64,000 nucleotides of DNA from CAIJMI01 sp043798445 (GCA_043798445.1 JAZDOQ010000027.1:1-64000), one strand, 5' to 3'; numbered from the stretch's first letter, positions 34,128 to 42,128 are shown. Made by a program: numbers and translations. Notes: generated by a model from the sequence alone, not told the origin.

Positions 34128-35398
34128 ATACTCAAGCCTTTATTTCAGATAGTAATACATATCATGAATTTCTGGATAGCATCTACCGTGTTGAACAGGG
34201 TCAGCAGGCTAAATTTTCTATGCACTCATCCATAACACCTGCAATTTTAGATGAAAAAGAGGCGAACGGATTTATAAATAGATATGAAATTATTCAACAA
34301 TATTTAAAAATATCAGAAAAAATCTTTAAAGATAGCTTGTTTGATAATTCTCACAGTAGAATTAGGGACTTGATTCTTAACGAAGTAAATCCTGATTTCT
34401 CCGTCTCGTATCACCGTGAGCTTTATAGTAAAAAAACGAGTACTCCTTATTTTTTTCGAACTGACGAAAGTGTACCAGGAAAAATTTCTGAAATTCAGTA
34501 TGGTGGTTCTCTATGGGGAATGGTTGATGTATTACAACAATCTCTAGAAGTGTTATCTACCTTGGTAGATATTCCGATTCGGAGTTTTAATCAAGTAAAA
34601 ATAACTGAAATATTTGCAGAAATTATTAAAGACTTAACAAACAATGATCCATTAATATTTCATCAAATTGATGAAAGCTCAAATATGTTGGATATGAACT
34701 TATTCATCTCACTCTCGAGGAAATATGGTTTGAAGTATTTAGGAAGAGATTATGATGTATCACTAAATAATGTAAATTTTATTCGAACCCATTCATTTCT
34801 AGAAGAAGTAACAAATAGTAATTTTATTGGTTTTTTGGAAAAATATCATAAAGGAACGCTTCTATTTGACATATTTCCTAGTGTGCTTTTTTTTCAAAAA
34901 CTTCCGCTTATGCTCCCATTCTGGGAAGAAACAAAAAATTATTATCCCGATAGTGTTCGTGATATTTTTCCATTTAGCTCTTTAGTTGGTGACGATGATG
35001 TGATTTTGGAAAGCGGTGCGCATCTAACAATTGATGAATTTGTAAGATTGAAAGCTGGTGAGAGAAATTATTATTTAAAATATGCAGGTATGAATGGAAA
35101 TATTAATTGGGGTGCAAAAAGCGTGTATCAATTAAGTAATAGCAGTGTTCAATGTAAAAAACTACTTCAAACGGCTGCAGAACAATTTAGAAGAGGACAA
35201 TACTGGATAATACAGAAGGCGTATCATAAAAAAGAGAGTGTTAGCTATGTGAGTGAAGACAGTGTTGTCACAAAACCTATGTACACAAAATATAGTGGAT
35301 TTTACGGTCCAAAAGGATTTATGGGTGGGCACGTAATGACAAGATCGTTTTATAAGGTACATGGTCAAAACGAAGGTGTTTGTAGACTAATTCTATAA
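34124..35398 (+). CDS. Hypothetical protein, possible circularly permuted ATP-grasp ligase
   Basis: 424 residues, soluble. FFRTDESVPGKISEIQYGGSL is seen in parts near 110-130, YYLKYAGMNG near 325, NWGAKSVYQLSN near 337, YWIIQKAY near 368, and a final GGHVMTRSFY. This order recalls circularly permuted ATP-grasp proteins that join peptides or polyamines. I cannot identify all ATP-binding residues, so this is tentative. Co-translated with a methyltransferase and bounded by delta and gamma repeats, so it looks like an acquired two-gene unit. Confidence 0.7.
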   Translation: MNTQAFISDSNTYHEFLDSIYRVEQGQQAKFSMHSSITPAILDEKEANGFINRYEIIQQYLKISEKIFKDSLFDNSHSRIRDLILNEVNPDFSVSYHRELYSKKTSTPYFFRTDESVPGKISEIQYGGSLWGMVDVLQQSLEVLSTLVDIPIRSFNQVKITEIFAEIIKDLTNNDPLIFHQIDESSNMLDMNLFISLSRKYGLKYLGRDYDVSLNNVNFIRTHSFLEEVTNSNFIGFLEKYHKGTLLFDIFPSVLFFQKLPLMLPFWEETKNYYPDSVRDIFPFSSLVGDDDVILESGAHLTIDEFVRLKAGERNYYLKYAGMNGNINWGAKSVYQLSNSSVQCKKLLQTAAEQFRRGQYWIIQKAYHKKESVSYVSEDSVVTKPMYTKYSGFYGPKGFMGGHVMTRSFYKVHGQNEGVCRLIL

Positions 35399-35411
35399 TT
35401 TATTCGAAAAT

Positions 35412-35440
35412 AGGTTATAACATTGTCAATGGTTCTCCGC
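35412..35440 (+). repeat. Gamma repeat 1, tRNA-Ser 3'-end-like
   Basis: AGGTTATAACATT then TCAATGGTTCTCCGC. A close copy lies at 38586-38615 (there ending TCTCCGCCA, as in tRNA-Ser ends such as CTCTCCGCCA). It follows the ATP-grasp-like gene. Confidence 0.55.
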
Positions 35441-35484
35441 AGAAGTCACTTCAATTTCTTCAGTGTGTAGTATATACTGACTAT

Positions 35485-36003
35485 ATGGACGAAACGTCTG
35501 CCCGAGCAACACCAACCACGAAAGAAGAGGTGTACATTACGTGGACATCTCCATCGAGATTGTTTAAACGGAGAAATAAAGAATATTTTACCAATATTGG
35601 TGCCATTGTTTTTCTTCTTGTTGTTATTCTTATTTTTGCCCGTGAATTTGTTCTGGTTGCTGCAGTTCTCTCCATTGTCTTTTTGATTTATGTGTTATCA
35701 ACCGTCCCACCTGAAGATATAACACATAGACTCACAAACTTGGGTATTGAAAGCGCAGGTCATTATTACCGATGGGAAGAATGTGCTGCGTTTTGGTTTG
35801 AAGAACAGTGGGGACAGGTGTTATTTATTTTGCAACCTATAATTGGGCCCCGTATTATTATTCTTCTTGGCGCACAAGATAAGAAACAAATTCAGGATGT
35901 TGCGGAAAAACATATTCCATTCCGTGAACAACCAGAGAAGTCTTGGGTAGAAAACACCGCTTCCTGGCTTGCTAAAAAAATTCCTCTGGAAAAGCCACAG
36001 TGA
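35485..36003 (+). CDS. Two-helix membrane protein of unknown function
   Basis: 172 residues: a 35-residue N-terminus, two adjacent membrane helices (about 37-75, IGAIVFLLVVILIFAREFVLVAAVLSI in parts), then a cytoplasmic domain with YYRWEECAAFWFEEQWG, of PH-like appearance. Not recognised. TATACT (35473-35478) lies 6 nt before the ATG, supporting the start and leaderless expression. Confidence 0.8.
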   Translation: MDETSARATPTTKEEVYITWTSPSRLFKRRNKEYFTNIGAIVFLLVVILIFAREFVLVAAVLSIVFLIYVLSTVPPEDITHRLTNLGIESAGHYYRWEECAAFWFEEQWGQVLFILQPIIGPRIIILLGAQDKKQIQDVAEKHIPFREQPEKSWVENTASWLAKKIPLEKPQ

Positions 36004-36041
36004 TAGCCTCAATTCTTGTTTCGTAGTAAAATGCAATCATT

Positions 36042-36114
36042 GCGCCCGTAGCTTAATGGATAGAGCACCAGATTGCGGATCTGATGATTGTGGGTTCGAC
36101 TCCCGCCGGGCGCG
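36042..36114 (+). tRNA. tRNA-Arg (anticodon GCG)
   Basis: Acceptor GCGCCCG/CGGGCGC, discriminator G, anticodon GCG at 36075-36077 in loop TTGCGGA. CCA not encoded. Most bacteria read CGU/CGC with an ACG anticodon converted to inosine; G at position 34 reads CGC and CGU without that edit. Confidence 0.93.
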
Positions 36115-36134
36115 CTTAGAAGAATTCTATTGAG

Positions 36135-36224
36135 GGTGAGGTGCAGGAGTGGCTAAACTGCCTGGTCTCGAAAACCATGGGAGATGAAAGTCTCACGCGA
36201 GTTCAAATCTCGCCCTCACCGCCA
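36135..36224 (+). tRNA. tRNA-Ser (anticodon CGA)
   Basis: Acceptor GGTGAGG/CCTCACC, discriminator G, anticodon CGA at 36169-36171 in loop CTCGAAA, long variable arm, T-arm GAGTTCAAATCTC. CCA encoded (36222-36224). Reads UCG. 20 bp after tRNA-Arg(GCG), so probably one transcript. Confidence 0.95.
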
Positions 36225-36257
36225 ATAAATAATAGTGAAGTAGATATAAGGAGGAAT

Positions 36258-36677
36258 ATGAAAATAACGATTTGCGGTAGTATGCAATTTTATTTAGAAA
36301 TGAAAGCTGTGAAAGACGGGCTTGAGGTTTTAGGTCATGATGTGCTTGTTCCCATGGAAGTTGAAAACAATACCGTTCCTATTGAAGCACTTCCAGAAAC
36401 AACGGATGAAGATAAAATATCTGCAAAAATTGAATACGATTTTATCAGGGAACATTTTTTTAAAATTCAGGTGTCCGAAGCGATTCTCATTTTAAATTAC
36501 GAAAAAAAAGGAATTCCCGGATATATCGGCGGAAATACATTTTTGGAAATGGGATACGCCTTTGGACTCGGAAAAAAGATTTTTTTGATGTTCCCGGTTC
36601 CCAAAACAGAATACTCTGTTGAAATGCATTCCATGCAGCCCATCATTATCGACGGGGATATCGCAAAAATTAAATAA
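36258..36677 (+). CDS. Nucleoside 2-deoxyribosyltransferase-like protein
   Basis: 139 residues from ATG 36258, preceded by AAGGAGGAAT as a strong ribosome-binding site; the open frame upstream is the tRNA-Ser gene. MKITICGSMQFYLEMKAVKD at the start and GGNTFLEMGYAFGLGKKIFL near 100 match the Rossmann-like fold of 2-deoxyribosyltransferase or nucleotide N-glycosidase-like proteins. The Glu in FLEMGYA corresponds to the usual nucleophile position. Probably acts on nucleosides. Lies between two tRNA genes. Confidence 0.8.
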   Translation: MKITICGSMQFYLEMKAVKDGLEVLGHDVLVPMEVENNTVPIEALPETTDEDKISAKIEYDFIREHFFKIQVSEAILILNYEKKGIPGYIGGNTFLEMGYAFGLGKKIFLMFPVPKTEYSVEMHSMQPIIIDGDIAKIK

Positions 36678-36683
36678 AAACGG

Positions 36684-36755
36684 GCTTCTGTAGTTCAATG
36701 GATAGAACGCGGCCCTCCGGAGGCTGTAATTGCAGTTCGACTCTGCACAGGAGCG
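36684..36755 (+). tRNA. tRNA-Arg (anticodon CCG)
   Basis: Acceptor GCTTCTG/CAGGAGC (one G-T pair), discriminator G, anticodon CCG at 36717-36719 in loop CTCCGGA. CCA not encoded. Begins 6 bp after the preceding coding region. Confidence 0.93.
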
Positions 36756-36770
36756 CATAGGAATATTTAT

Positions 36771-37412
36771 ATGGAAAACATTTTTGACACAACTATCAGC
36801 GATCTCGAAACAAAAAAAATTTTTGTTCTCGTACCTGAACTGAAACCACTTGAGCATGTGATCGAAAATAATATCGGTCATAAAAAACAGGATGTCTGGA
36901 TGCATACAAAGAATGTTTTTCGAGCGCTCCAAGAAGCTTTGAGGTGTGATTTTCTTAATACGGAAAAAAAAGCTGTATATCTCAAATATTTTTCAACCCA
37001 TATTGGAACAACGATAAAAGCAAAAGCAATGATGGTTGCTGTCATTTTCCATGATATTGCGAAATCACACACGCTTACGCAGGATGCTGTAGGTAATACA
37101 ATGTGTCCAAATCACGAAAAAATTGGTGCAGAAATGATAAAGCAAATCATAAAAAGATTAGGATTGTTAAAAGAAGAACAATTGTATATTTGTCAGCTCG
37201 TCTTACACCATGGAACTCTACATGGTTTATTAGGTTTTCCATTTAAGGAAAATTTGTCAGTTGAATCACTTCGAAAAGAAAAACGAACGCATCACGATAT
37301 CTGGTCCGAATTGGTTTTTCTTTGCTGTGCTGATATACTTGGCGCTGATTTTGTCAGAATAAACCCGGATGATGCGAATAGGCGAATAAAACGCCTTATT
37401 TCATGGTTATAA
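36771..37412 (+). CDS. HD-domain phosphohydrolase
   Basis: 213 residues. Metal-binding HD pattern: WMHTKNVFRAL (first His near 45), VIFHDIAKSHTL (HD near 92-93), and CPNHEKIGAEMI and LVLHHGTLHG as further His sites. Related to the HD domain attached to CCA-adding enzymes, but stand-alone here. Nucleotide or cyclic-nucleotide phosphohydrolase activity is likely; the substrate is unknown. Its flank is tRNA-Arg on one side and tRNA-Ser on the other. Confidence 0.85.
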   Translation: MENIFDTTISDLETKKIFVLVPELKPLEHVIENNIGHKKQDVWMHTKNVFRALQEALRCDFLNTEKKAVYLKYFSTHIGTTIKAKAMMVAVIFHDIAKSHTLTQDAVGNTMCPNHEKIGAEMIKQIIKRLGLLKEEQLYICQLVLHHGTLHGLLGFPFKENLSVESLRKEKRTHHDIWSELVFLCCADILGADFVRINPDDANRRIKRLISWL

Positions 37413-37414
37413 TT

Positions 37415-37505
37415 GGAAGGGTCGCATAGTTGGTCTAGTGCGCGCGCTTGGAAAGCGCGTATCGCCGCAAGGTGATCGCGGGTTCGAATCCCGCCCCTTC
37501 CGCCA
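37415..37505 (+). tRNA. tRNA-Ser (anticodon GGA)
   Basis: Acceptor GGAAGGG/CCCTTCC, discriminator G, anticodon GGA at 37450-37452 in loop TTGGAAA, long variable arm, T-arm GGGTTCGAATCCC. CCA encoded (37503-37505). With Ser(GCU), (UGA) and (CGA) this completes all four serine isoacceptors. Confidence 0.96.
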
Positions 37506-37613
37506 CGTAATATCTTAGCGAATTTTGATCTTGATCAAAATGAGCTTAGAGATTACGTGGGAACGTTTACTTTCGAAGAAAGTATTACGTTTGATTCGCT
37601 AAGATAAACGTGG
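37503..37613 (+). repeat. Long imperfect inverted repeat after tRNA-Ser(GGA)
   Basis: CCACGTAATATCTTAGCGAA from 37503, which includes the tRNA CCA, is mirrored by TTCGCTAAGATAAACGTGG ending at 37613 with a 1-2 nt difference. A smaller palindrome, TTTTGATCTTGATCAAAA, sits inside at 37523-37540, and a further ATTACGTGG at 37552-37560. The structure ends 13 bp before the GIY-YIG start. Confidence 0.7.
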
Positions 37614-37625
37614 CTTACTGCCTTT

Positions 37626-37880
37626 ATGTTTTATTACGTCTATATTCTTCAGAGTCAAAAAGATAACAGTTTTTATATTGGATACACAACGGACTTGGTT
37701 AAACGATTTAAGCAACATAATTCTGGTGAAAGCCAGGCGACTAAACCATTTAGACCATATAAATTAATCTTTTATGAAGCGTTTCTTGATAGAATAGATG
37801 CAAAGAATCGAGAAATATATCTAAAAAGCGGATACGGAAGAAAAACAATAAATGGATTGCTCAAGAAGTATTTAGCCTGA
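37626..37880 (+). CDS. GIY-YIG nuclease-domain protein (UPF0213-like)
   Basis: 84 residues, the whole length of a single GIY-YIG domain. YYVYILQSQ and FYIGYTTDLVKRFKQH give the GIY-YIG motif and conserved Arg (near 26), and an Asn in the AKNREIYLK region and the Glu (REIYLKSG) complete the catalytic set. No DNA-binding domain. Starts 120 bp after tRNA-Ser(GGA). A second homologue at 47533 sits likewise after tRNA-Asn. Probably linked to element movement at tRNA genes, by analogy and position. Confidence 0.88.
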   Translation: MFYYVYILQSQKDNSFYIGYTTDLVKRFKQHNSGESQATKPFRPYKLIFYEAFLDRIDAKNREIYLKSGYGRKTINGLLKKYLA

Positions 37881-37900
37881 TAGGAAGTGGGATTAGAACT
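37878..37900. repeat. Delta repeat 2
   Basis: TGATAGGAAGTGGGATTAG then AACT, overlapping the GIY-YIG stop codon. Related to the copies at 33326 and 38650. The following AT-rich stretch has TAATAT (37917-37922), 6 nt before the next ATG. Confidence 0.55.
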
Positions 37901-37928
37901 TAAACCTATAATATGATAATATACCTCC

Positions 37929-38567
37929 ATGCTTCCTGAATTAGCTAGAAATCAAACTGCTGAAATTTTTAGGCAAATCATCAATGAGTCTCCCCAAGCA
38001 GGTAGCGAAATCAAAACACGTCAGGAACGAGAACTTGGTCACGCGGCAGATGTTGCAAATTGGATTATTATTTTATCTCCTGACGCTACTTTGGATCTAC
38101 AAGTAGCTGGATGGCTGCATGACTGTGAACGGTTGGTAGACAACGAGGGCACAGTTGGATTTAAAGGCGACAGAACGAGTCCAGAATATCTTGCACACAA
38201 AAAAGGTCATGCAAAAAGAAGCGCCGATCTCGCTAAAGTTATGTTACAAAGATTCGGGTTTTCAGCATCAAATATTGACAGGACATATTTCTTAATACTT
38301 CATCACGATGATACAGGAGAAGAAATTGATAAAATTGGAGATGAAGAGCTTACGATTCTTGCTGCAGCTGACAGTCTTTCGTTTTTTACCTTTATTGCTG
38401 CGGATATGTTGCAACGTGAAGGAGAGAGCAGACTACAAGATAAAGCAAACTTCATGGTTGATAAAATGTCCTCAGGTATCAGAAAGTTACTTGGTGATCA
38501 GCAGATTACTGATCCAACTATTTCACGCGTAAAAAATCAAGCACTTGCTAAATACCAACAAGGGTAA
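37929..38567 (+). CDS. HD-domain protein (DUF4202-like)
   Basis: 212 residues. RQERELGHAADVANWI with the first His (near 38), VAGWLHDCERLV with the HD pair (near 58-59), and YFLILHHDDTGEE with further His sites form an HD hydrolase core. Not closely related to the HD gene at 36771. Substrate unknown. Bounded by delta repeat 2 upstream and the gamma 2/delta 3 pair downstream, so it looks like a separate inserted unit. Confidence 0.8.
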   Translation: MLPELARNQTAEIFRQIINESPQAGSEIKTRQERELGHAADVANWIIILSPDATLDLQVAGWLHDCERLVDNEGTVGFKGDRTSPEYLAHKKGHAKRSADLAKVMLQRFGFSASNIDRTYFLILHHDDTGEEIDKIGDEELTILAAADSLSFFTFIAADMLQREGESRLQDKANFMVDKMSSGIRKLLGDQQITDPTISRVKNQALAKYQQG

Positions 38568-38585
38568 TACGAGATGACTTATAAT

Positions 38586-38615
38586 AGGTTATAACTTTAT
38601 AAATGGTTCTCCGCC
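38586..38615 (+). repeat. Gamma repeat 2, tRNA-Ser 3'-end-like
   Basis: AGGTTATAACTTTATAAATG then GTTCTCCGCCA. Matches gamma 1 and ends like a tRNA-Ser 3' end with CCA. Lies 18 bp after the HD gene stop. Confidence 0.55.
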
Positions 38616-38649
38616 AAGATTTAGAAAAATATTCTAGCTGAAGTGAAGT

Positions 38650-38672
38650 TGACAGGAGGCAGGGTTAGAACT
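38650..38672. repeat. Delta repeat 3
   Basis: TGACAGGAGGCAGGGTTAG then AACT. Its reverse complement begins AGTTCTAACCCTGCC, T-arm-like. It stands 25 bp before the next start codon and 34 bp after gamma 2, in the opposite orientation. Confidence 0.55.
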
Positions 38673-38696
38673 TATGATAATATCATCAATGCATTT

Positions 38697-39353
38697 ATGA
38701 AAAATAAACCACTAATTATCATTATCAGTCTCATTATTCTGCTTTGGATAAGTATTGGATATTGGTATTTCTATGGGTCTAAGACTTCCATATTGGGAGC
38801 AATAAGCGAATCCATCGCAATTGAGACGCTTCAAAATAAATTCCCCGAACTTAGAGAATATCCGAATGATAATCTTCCTCCAAAATCCATTAAGACAGAA
38901 AAAACAAGCGGCGGCTGGTATGTGGCTTTCATACAGGAAGGATCGGGCGTGCCGATTATTGACGCCCGATGTTTTTTAGTAAAAAATGATAAAAGCTTCA
39001 CACAGAATAAATATATCCCGCAAGATAATGCTCTTATTGGCGAATTTTCTGCAAGAGAATGTAAGATAGTCGAAAATACAATCGGGGAAAATACTGGAGG
39101 TTCAAACTGTGCGCTGGAGACATGTCACGGTTTGGATATAAAATGCGGAGTAAATCCACCCGGTGCGTGCACTGCTATGTATGCAGTAGGCGATAGATGC
39201 TTACAGTATGCAACGTGTGGCATCCAAAACGGAACGTGCCAACAGATACAAAATTCTCAATTCACGGAGTGTAAATTGTGCATCCAAAAATGCATAGATG
39301 CTAACAGAAACGATACTATAAAGTTGTTTGAGTGCGAGGGAAATTGTAATTAA
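38697..39353 (+). CDS. Membrane-anchored cysteine-rich protein, unrecognised
   Basis: 218 residues from ATG 38697. One N-terminal membrane helix (about 5-25, IIIISLIILLWISIGYWYF) is followed by an extracytoplasmic domain and a C-terminal cysteine-rich part (about 14 Cys from residue 140). The tail has CKLCIQKCIDANRN then CEGNCN. No family recognised. Disulfide-stabilised surface domain likely. Last unit of the tRNA-Ser accessory zone. Confidence 0.75.
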   Translation: MKNKPLIIIISLIILLWISIGYWYFYGSKTSILGAISESIAIETLQNKFPELREYPNDNLPPKSIKTEKTSGGWYVAFIQEGSGVPIIDARCFLVKNDKSFTQNKYIPQDNALIGEFSARECKIVENTIGENTGGSNCALETCHGLDIKCGVNPPGACTAMYAVGDRCLQYATCGIQNGTCQQIQNSQFTECKLCIQKCIDANRNDTIKLFECEGNCN

Positions 39354-39387
39354 AATCAATTTGCTGCTAAAAAACCCGTGTCCATTA

Positions 39388-40176
39388 ATGAAGAAAAAAA
39401 CAATATTACTCACTGGTGATGATGGATTTGATTCTTTGGGAACACGGCTCCTTATTCATTTATTGAAAAATACATACACGCTTGTTATTGCAGGTACAAA
39501 GACACAGCAAAGCGGTGTTGGCGGGCATAAATCAATCATGGGAAAAGGCGAATGGGGAGAAGAAATGGTTGATGGGGTACCAGCGCTTTGGGTGAATGGA
39601 ACTCCTGTTGATGCGGTTGAAGCAGCGCGATCATGGTATCCACAAGCATTTGATTATATTATTTCTGGAATGAATTGGGGAATTAATGTTGCAGGCAGTT
39701 TATGCAGCTCTGGTACGTTCTCAGCTGCATTTTTTGCAATGAATCTTGGACTTGCCCCTCGAGCAATTGCCATCAGTTGGGATATTTCTGCAGGACACCA
39801 TTTTACTCGGCACACAATAGAAGATGGAATTGAAGCATTTATAAATCACCCCGGAAGATCTGCAAAGGTTGCGTTAACAGAAGCATTTCGCACAAACTGC
39901 TGGGGTGCAGCAATTGTAAATATTAATATTCCGGCAAAAGAGACGAAGGTTTTTGAGTTCGCAAGACCGCTTGAAGTCATGCAGGGATTATGGCCACCTA
40001 TTGAATTAAATAAAAATACGGGTATGTTTTCTTACAAATCAGGAGACCATGTATTAACAATGGGTAGCAATGATACTGATGTCCAGGTGGTACGGAGGGG
40101 TCATATTGCAATCACTCCCTGTCAAGCCACTATGATAGATAGTGTGGTATATAGAAAAATGACAGGGAAGAAATGA
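39388..40176 (+). CDS. surE: SurE-like 5'/3'-nucleotidase
   Basis: 262 residues from ATG 39388. The N-terminal ILLTGDDGFDSLGTRLL carries the two Asp metal ligands, with Gly in place of the usual Asn before DDG. QQSGVGGHKSI, then the Asn ligand in ISGMNWGINVAG and SGTFSAAFFAM, match the family. Removes phosphate from nucleoside monophosphates. It converges on the DedA gene with 4 bp between. Confidence 0.88.
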   Translation: MKKKTILLTGDDGFDSLGTRLLIHLLKNTYTLVIAGTKTQQSGVGGHKSIMGKGEWGEEMVDGVPALWVNGTPVDAVEAARSWYPQAFDYIISGMNWGINVAGSLCSSGTFSAAFFAMNLGLAPRAIAISWDISAGHHFTRHTIEDGIEAFINHPGRSAKVALTEAFRTNCWGAAIVNINIPAKETKVFEFARPLEVMQGLWPPIELNKNTGMFSYKSGDHVLTMGSNDTDVQVVRRGHIAITPCQATMIDSVVYRKMTGKK

Positions 40177-40180
40177 TAAT

Positions 40181-40816
40181 TTATTTTTTCAATTTGTGTT
40201 TGATTGCTTCAATCACCATCGGGACAACAGAAATAAGAATGATAGCAATAATAACAAGGGAGAAATTTTCTTTTATAGACGGAATATTGCCAAACAAATA
40301 CCCCGCGAGGGTAAATAGTACTACCCAGAGAATCCCGCCGATAATATTGAATGAGATAAATTTTTCGTAGTGCATTTTACCTACTCCGGCAACAAAAGGA
40401 GCAAACGTGCGGACAATCGGAACAAAACGAGCAAGAATAATTGTTTTTCCTCCATATTTATCGAAGAATGCTTTGGTTTTATCGATATGTTCTTTGTTAA
40501 TTGGAATTTTTGGATTTGCAATCATTTGTTCTCCAAAAAAATGTCCTATCCAGTAATTACATGTATCGCCAAAAATAGCAGCACCAATAAGAAGCGGAAC
40601 AATAATCCAGATATTGAGAGATCCTAGTGCTGCGAGTGCTCCAGCTGCAAATAAAAGTGAATCTCCTGGAAGAAATGGAGTAAGGACAAGCCCGGTTTCA
40701 ATAAAAACAATCCCAAATAATATGGCGTATGTTACTGTTCCATAGGTTAATACAAGCTGTGCAAGGTGCGTATCAATATGAAGAATAAAATTGACGAGAT
40801 TCATGATGACATCCAT
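40181..40816 (-). CDS. DedA/SNARE-associated (VTT) membrane protein
   Basis: 211 residues with several hydrophobic segments. ETGLVLTPFLPGDSLLFAAG (near 40-60), FGDTCNYWIGHFFG and GGKTIILARFVPIVRTFAPFVAG with the functional Arg residues are diagnostic. DedA proteins act as lipid scramblases/flippases, including for undecaprenyl phosphate, which fits uppS and uppP elsewhere in the window. TATAAT on the minus strand is 8 nt before the ATG. Confidence 0.93.
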   Translation of the reverse strand: MDVIMNLVNFILHIDTHLAQLVLTYGTVTYAILFGIVFIETGLVLTPFLPGDSLLFAAGALAALGSLNIWIIVPLLIGAAIFGDTCNYWIGHFFGEQMIANPKIPINKEHIDKTKAFFDKYGGKTIILARFVPIVRTFAPFVAGVGKMHYEKFISFNIIGGILWVVLFTLAGYLFGNIPSIKENFSLVIIAIILISVVPMVIEAIKHKLKK

Positions 40817-40861
40817 AGAGTCTGATTATACGAAAAAAAGAATAATGTGTATACTCACATC

Positions 40862-42109
40862 ATGGATGATTTTGACGTATGTGTTATAGGAGGCGGGCCA
40901 GCGGGCATGATGGCAGCGTTGTCTGCAAAAAAACATCATCCGGAAAAATCCATTGTTCTTCTTGACCGGACATTTGAACTTGGGAGAAAACTCCTTGTTG
41001 CGGGAGCAGGCAGAGGGAATCTTACAAACATAAACCTTCAAAAAGATCCATCTTTATTTGTGCATGGGCCAAAGGAACTAATAAGCGCAACATTTTCTCA
41101 ATTTGGGTATCAGGATATTGTCGATTTTTTTAATTCTTTAGGAGTCCCGTTGTATGAAGAACAAAAAACCGGAAAGGGAAAGATGTTTCCGGTTATTGAC
41201 CACGCAAAGACGGTTCGAGATATATTAGTGGATGAAATAAACAGACAACGGATAACTGTGTTAACAAATGCAGAGGTGCTTAGTGTAAAACAAAAAAAAG
41301 AACAGTGGCGTATTCAAACAACACACGGTTTCATGATAATCTCAGACACAATTCTTTCTTGTGGCGGGATTACATACCCGTCACTCGGGTCAAATGGATC
41401 AGGGTATGGGTTTGCGAAAAATATTGGACATACAATTATTGAGCCTGTGCCAAGCGCGGTTCCACTAGTGTCAAAGAATGTATTATCACACCTCCTTCAG
41501 GGGGAAAAATTACAGATGCAGGTTACCACTATTGATGAAAACTCTTCTTCTCGTGTTGTGATTGGTGATGTTCTGTTTACTCAATATGGCGTATCAGGTT
41601 CCGCAATACTTGATGTTAGCCGTGATATTTCCATATTGCTTCATCGTGATCACAAAAATGAAGTCAGTCTTCACTTATCTTTTTTCCCCGGAAAAACAAT
41701 TGATGAAATAAGCGCACTATTAGAAGAACGATGGAAAAATCATAATGATCAGTTAGTTTCGAGAAATTTGTGGGGACTCGTAACGACAAAGGTCTCTGGC
41801 GCAGTCTGTGCCGCATCAGGTATTGCTAAAGAGCAAACCGTTGGAAAGATGAAGAACGAAGAAAAACAACGTTTGGTAAAAACGCTTTCTTCATATAAAC
41901 TCATTGTGACAGATACGCGAGGGTGGAATGAAGCTGAATTTACTGCGGGTGGTGTTGCTGCAGATGAGGTTGATATACACTCCCTTGCATCAAAAAAAGC
42001 TCCACATCTCTATATCGTTGGAGAGCTCTTAGATGTTGATGGTGATATTGGTGGATATAATCTTTCGTGGGCGTGGGCGTCAGGATGGGTTGCCGGAAAA
42101 TTACAATGA
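40862..42109 (+). CDS. NAD(P)/FAD-dependent oxidoreductase (HI0933/YhiN family)
   Basis: 415 residues. The N-terminal FAD dinucleotide-binding motif VCVIGGGPAGMMAALSA (near 6-22), then AGRGNLTNIN and the late GGVAADEVD and YNLSWAWASGWVAG segments, are typical of the HI0933 flavoproteins. ATG 40862 is chosen over an upstream ATG at 40847 because TATACT (40850-40855) lies 6 nt before it. Substrate unknown. Divergent from the DedA gene. Confidence 0.92.
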   Translation: MDDFDVCVIGGGPAGMMAALSAKKHHPEKSIVLLDRTFELGRKLLVAGAGRGNLTNINLQKDPSLFVHGPKELISATFSQFGYQDIVDFFNSLGVPLYEEQKTGKGKMFPVIDHAKTVRDILVDEINRQRITVLTNAEVLSVKQKKEQWRIQTTHGFMIISDTILSCGGITYPSLGSNGSGYGFAKNIGHTIIEPVPSAVPLVSKNVLSHLLQGEKLQMQVTTIDENSSSRVVIGDVLFTQYGVSGSAILDVSRDISILLHRDHKNEVSLHLSFFPGKTIDEISALLEERWKNHNDQLVSRNLWGLVTTKVSGAVCAASGIAKEQTVGKMKNEEKQRLVKTLSSYKLIVTDTRGWNEAEFTAGGVAADEVDIHSLASKKAPHLYIVGELLDVDGDIGGYNLSWAWASGWVAGKLQ

Positions 42110-42128
42110 GAAACATTACAATACGTAT

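Noticed and set aside
36141..36257. In-frame extension of the deoxyribosyltransferase-like gene
   Set aside because: This part is the tRNA-Ser(CGA) gene; ATG 36258 has a strong ribosome-binding site.
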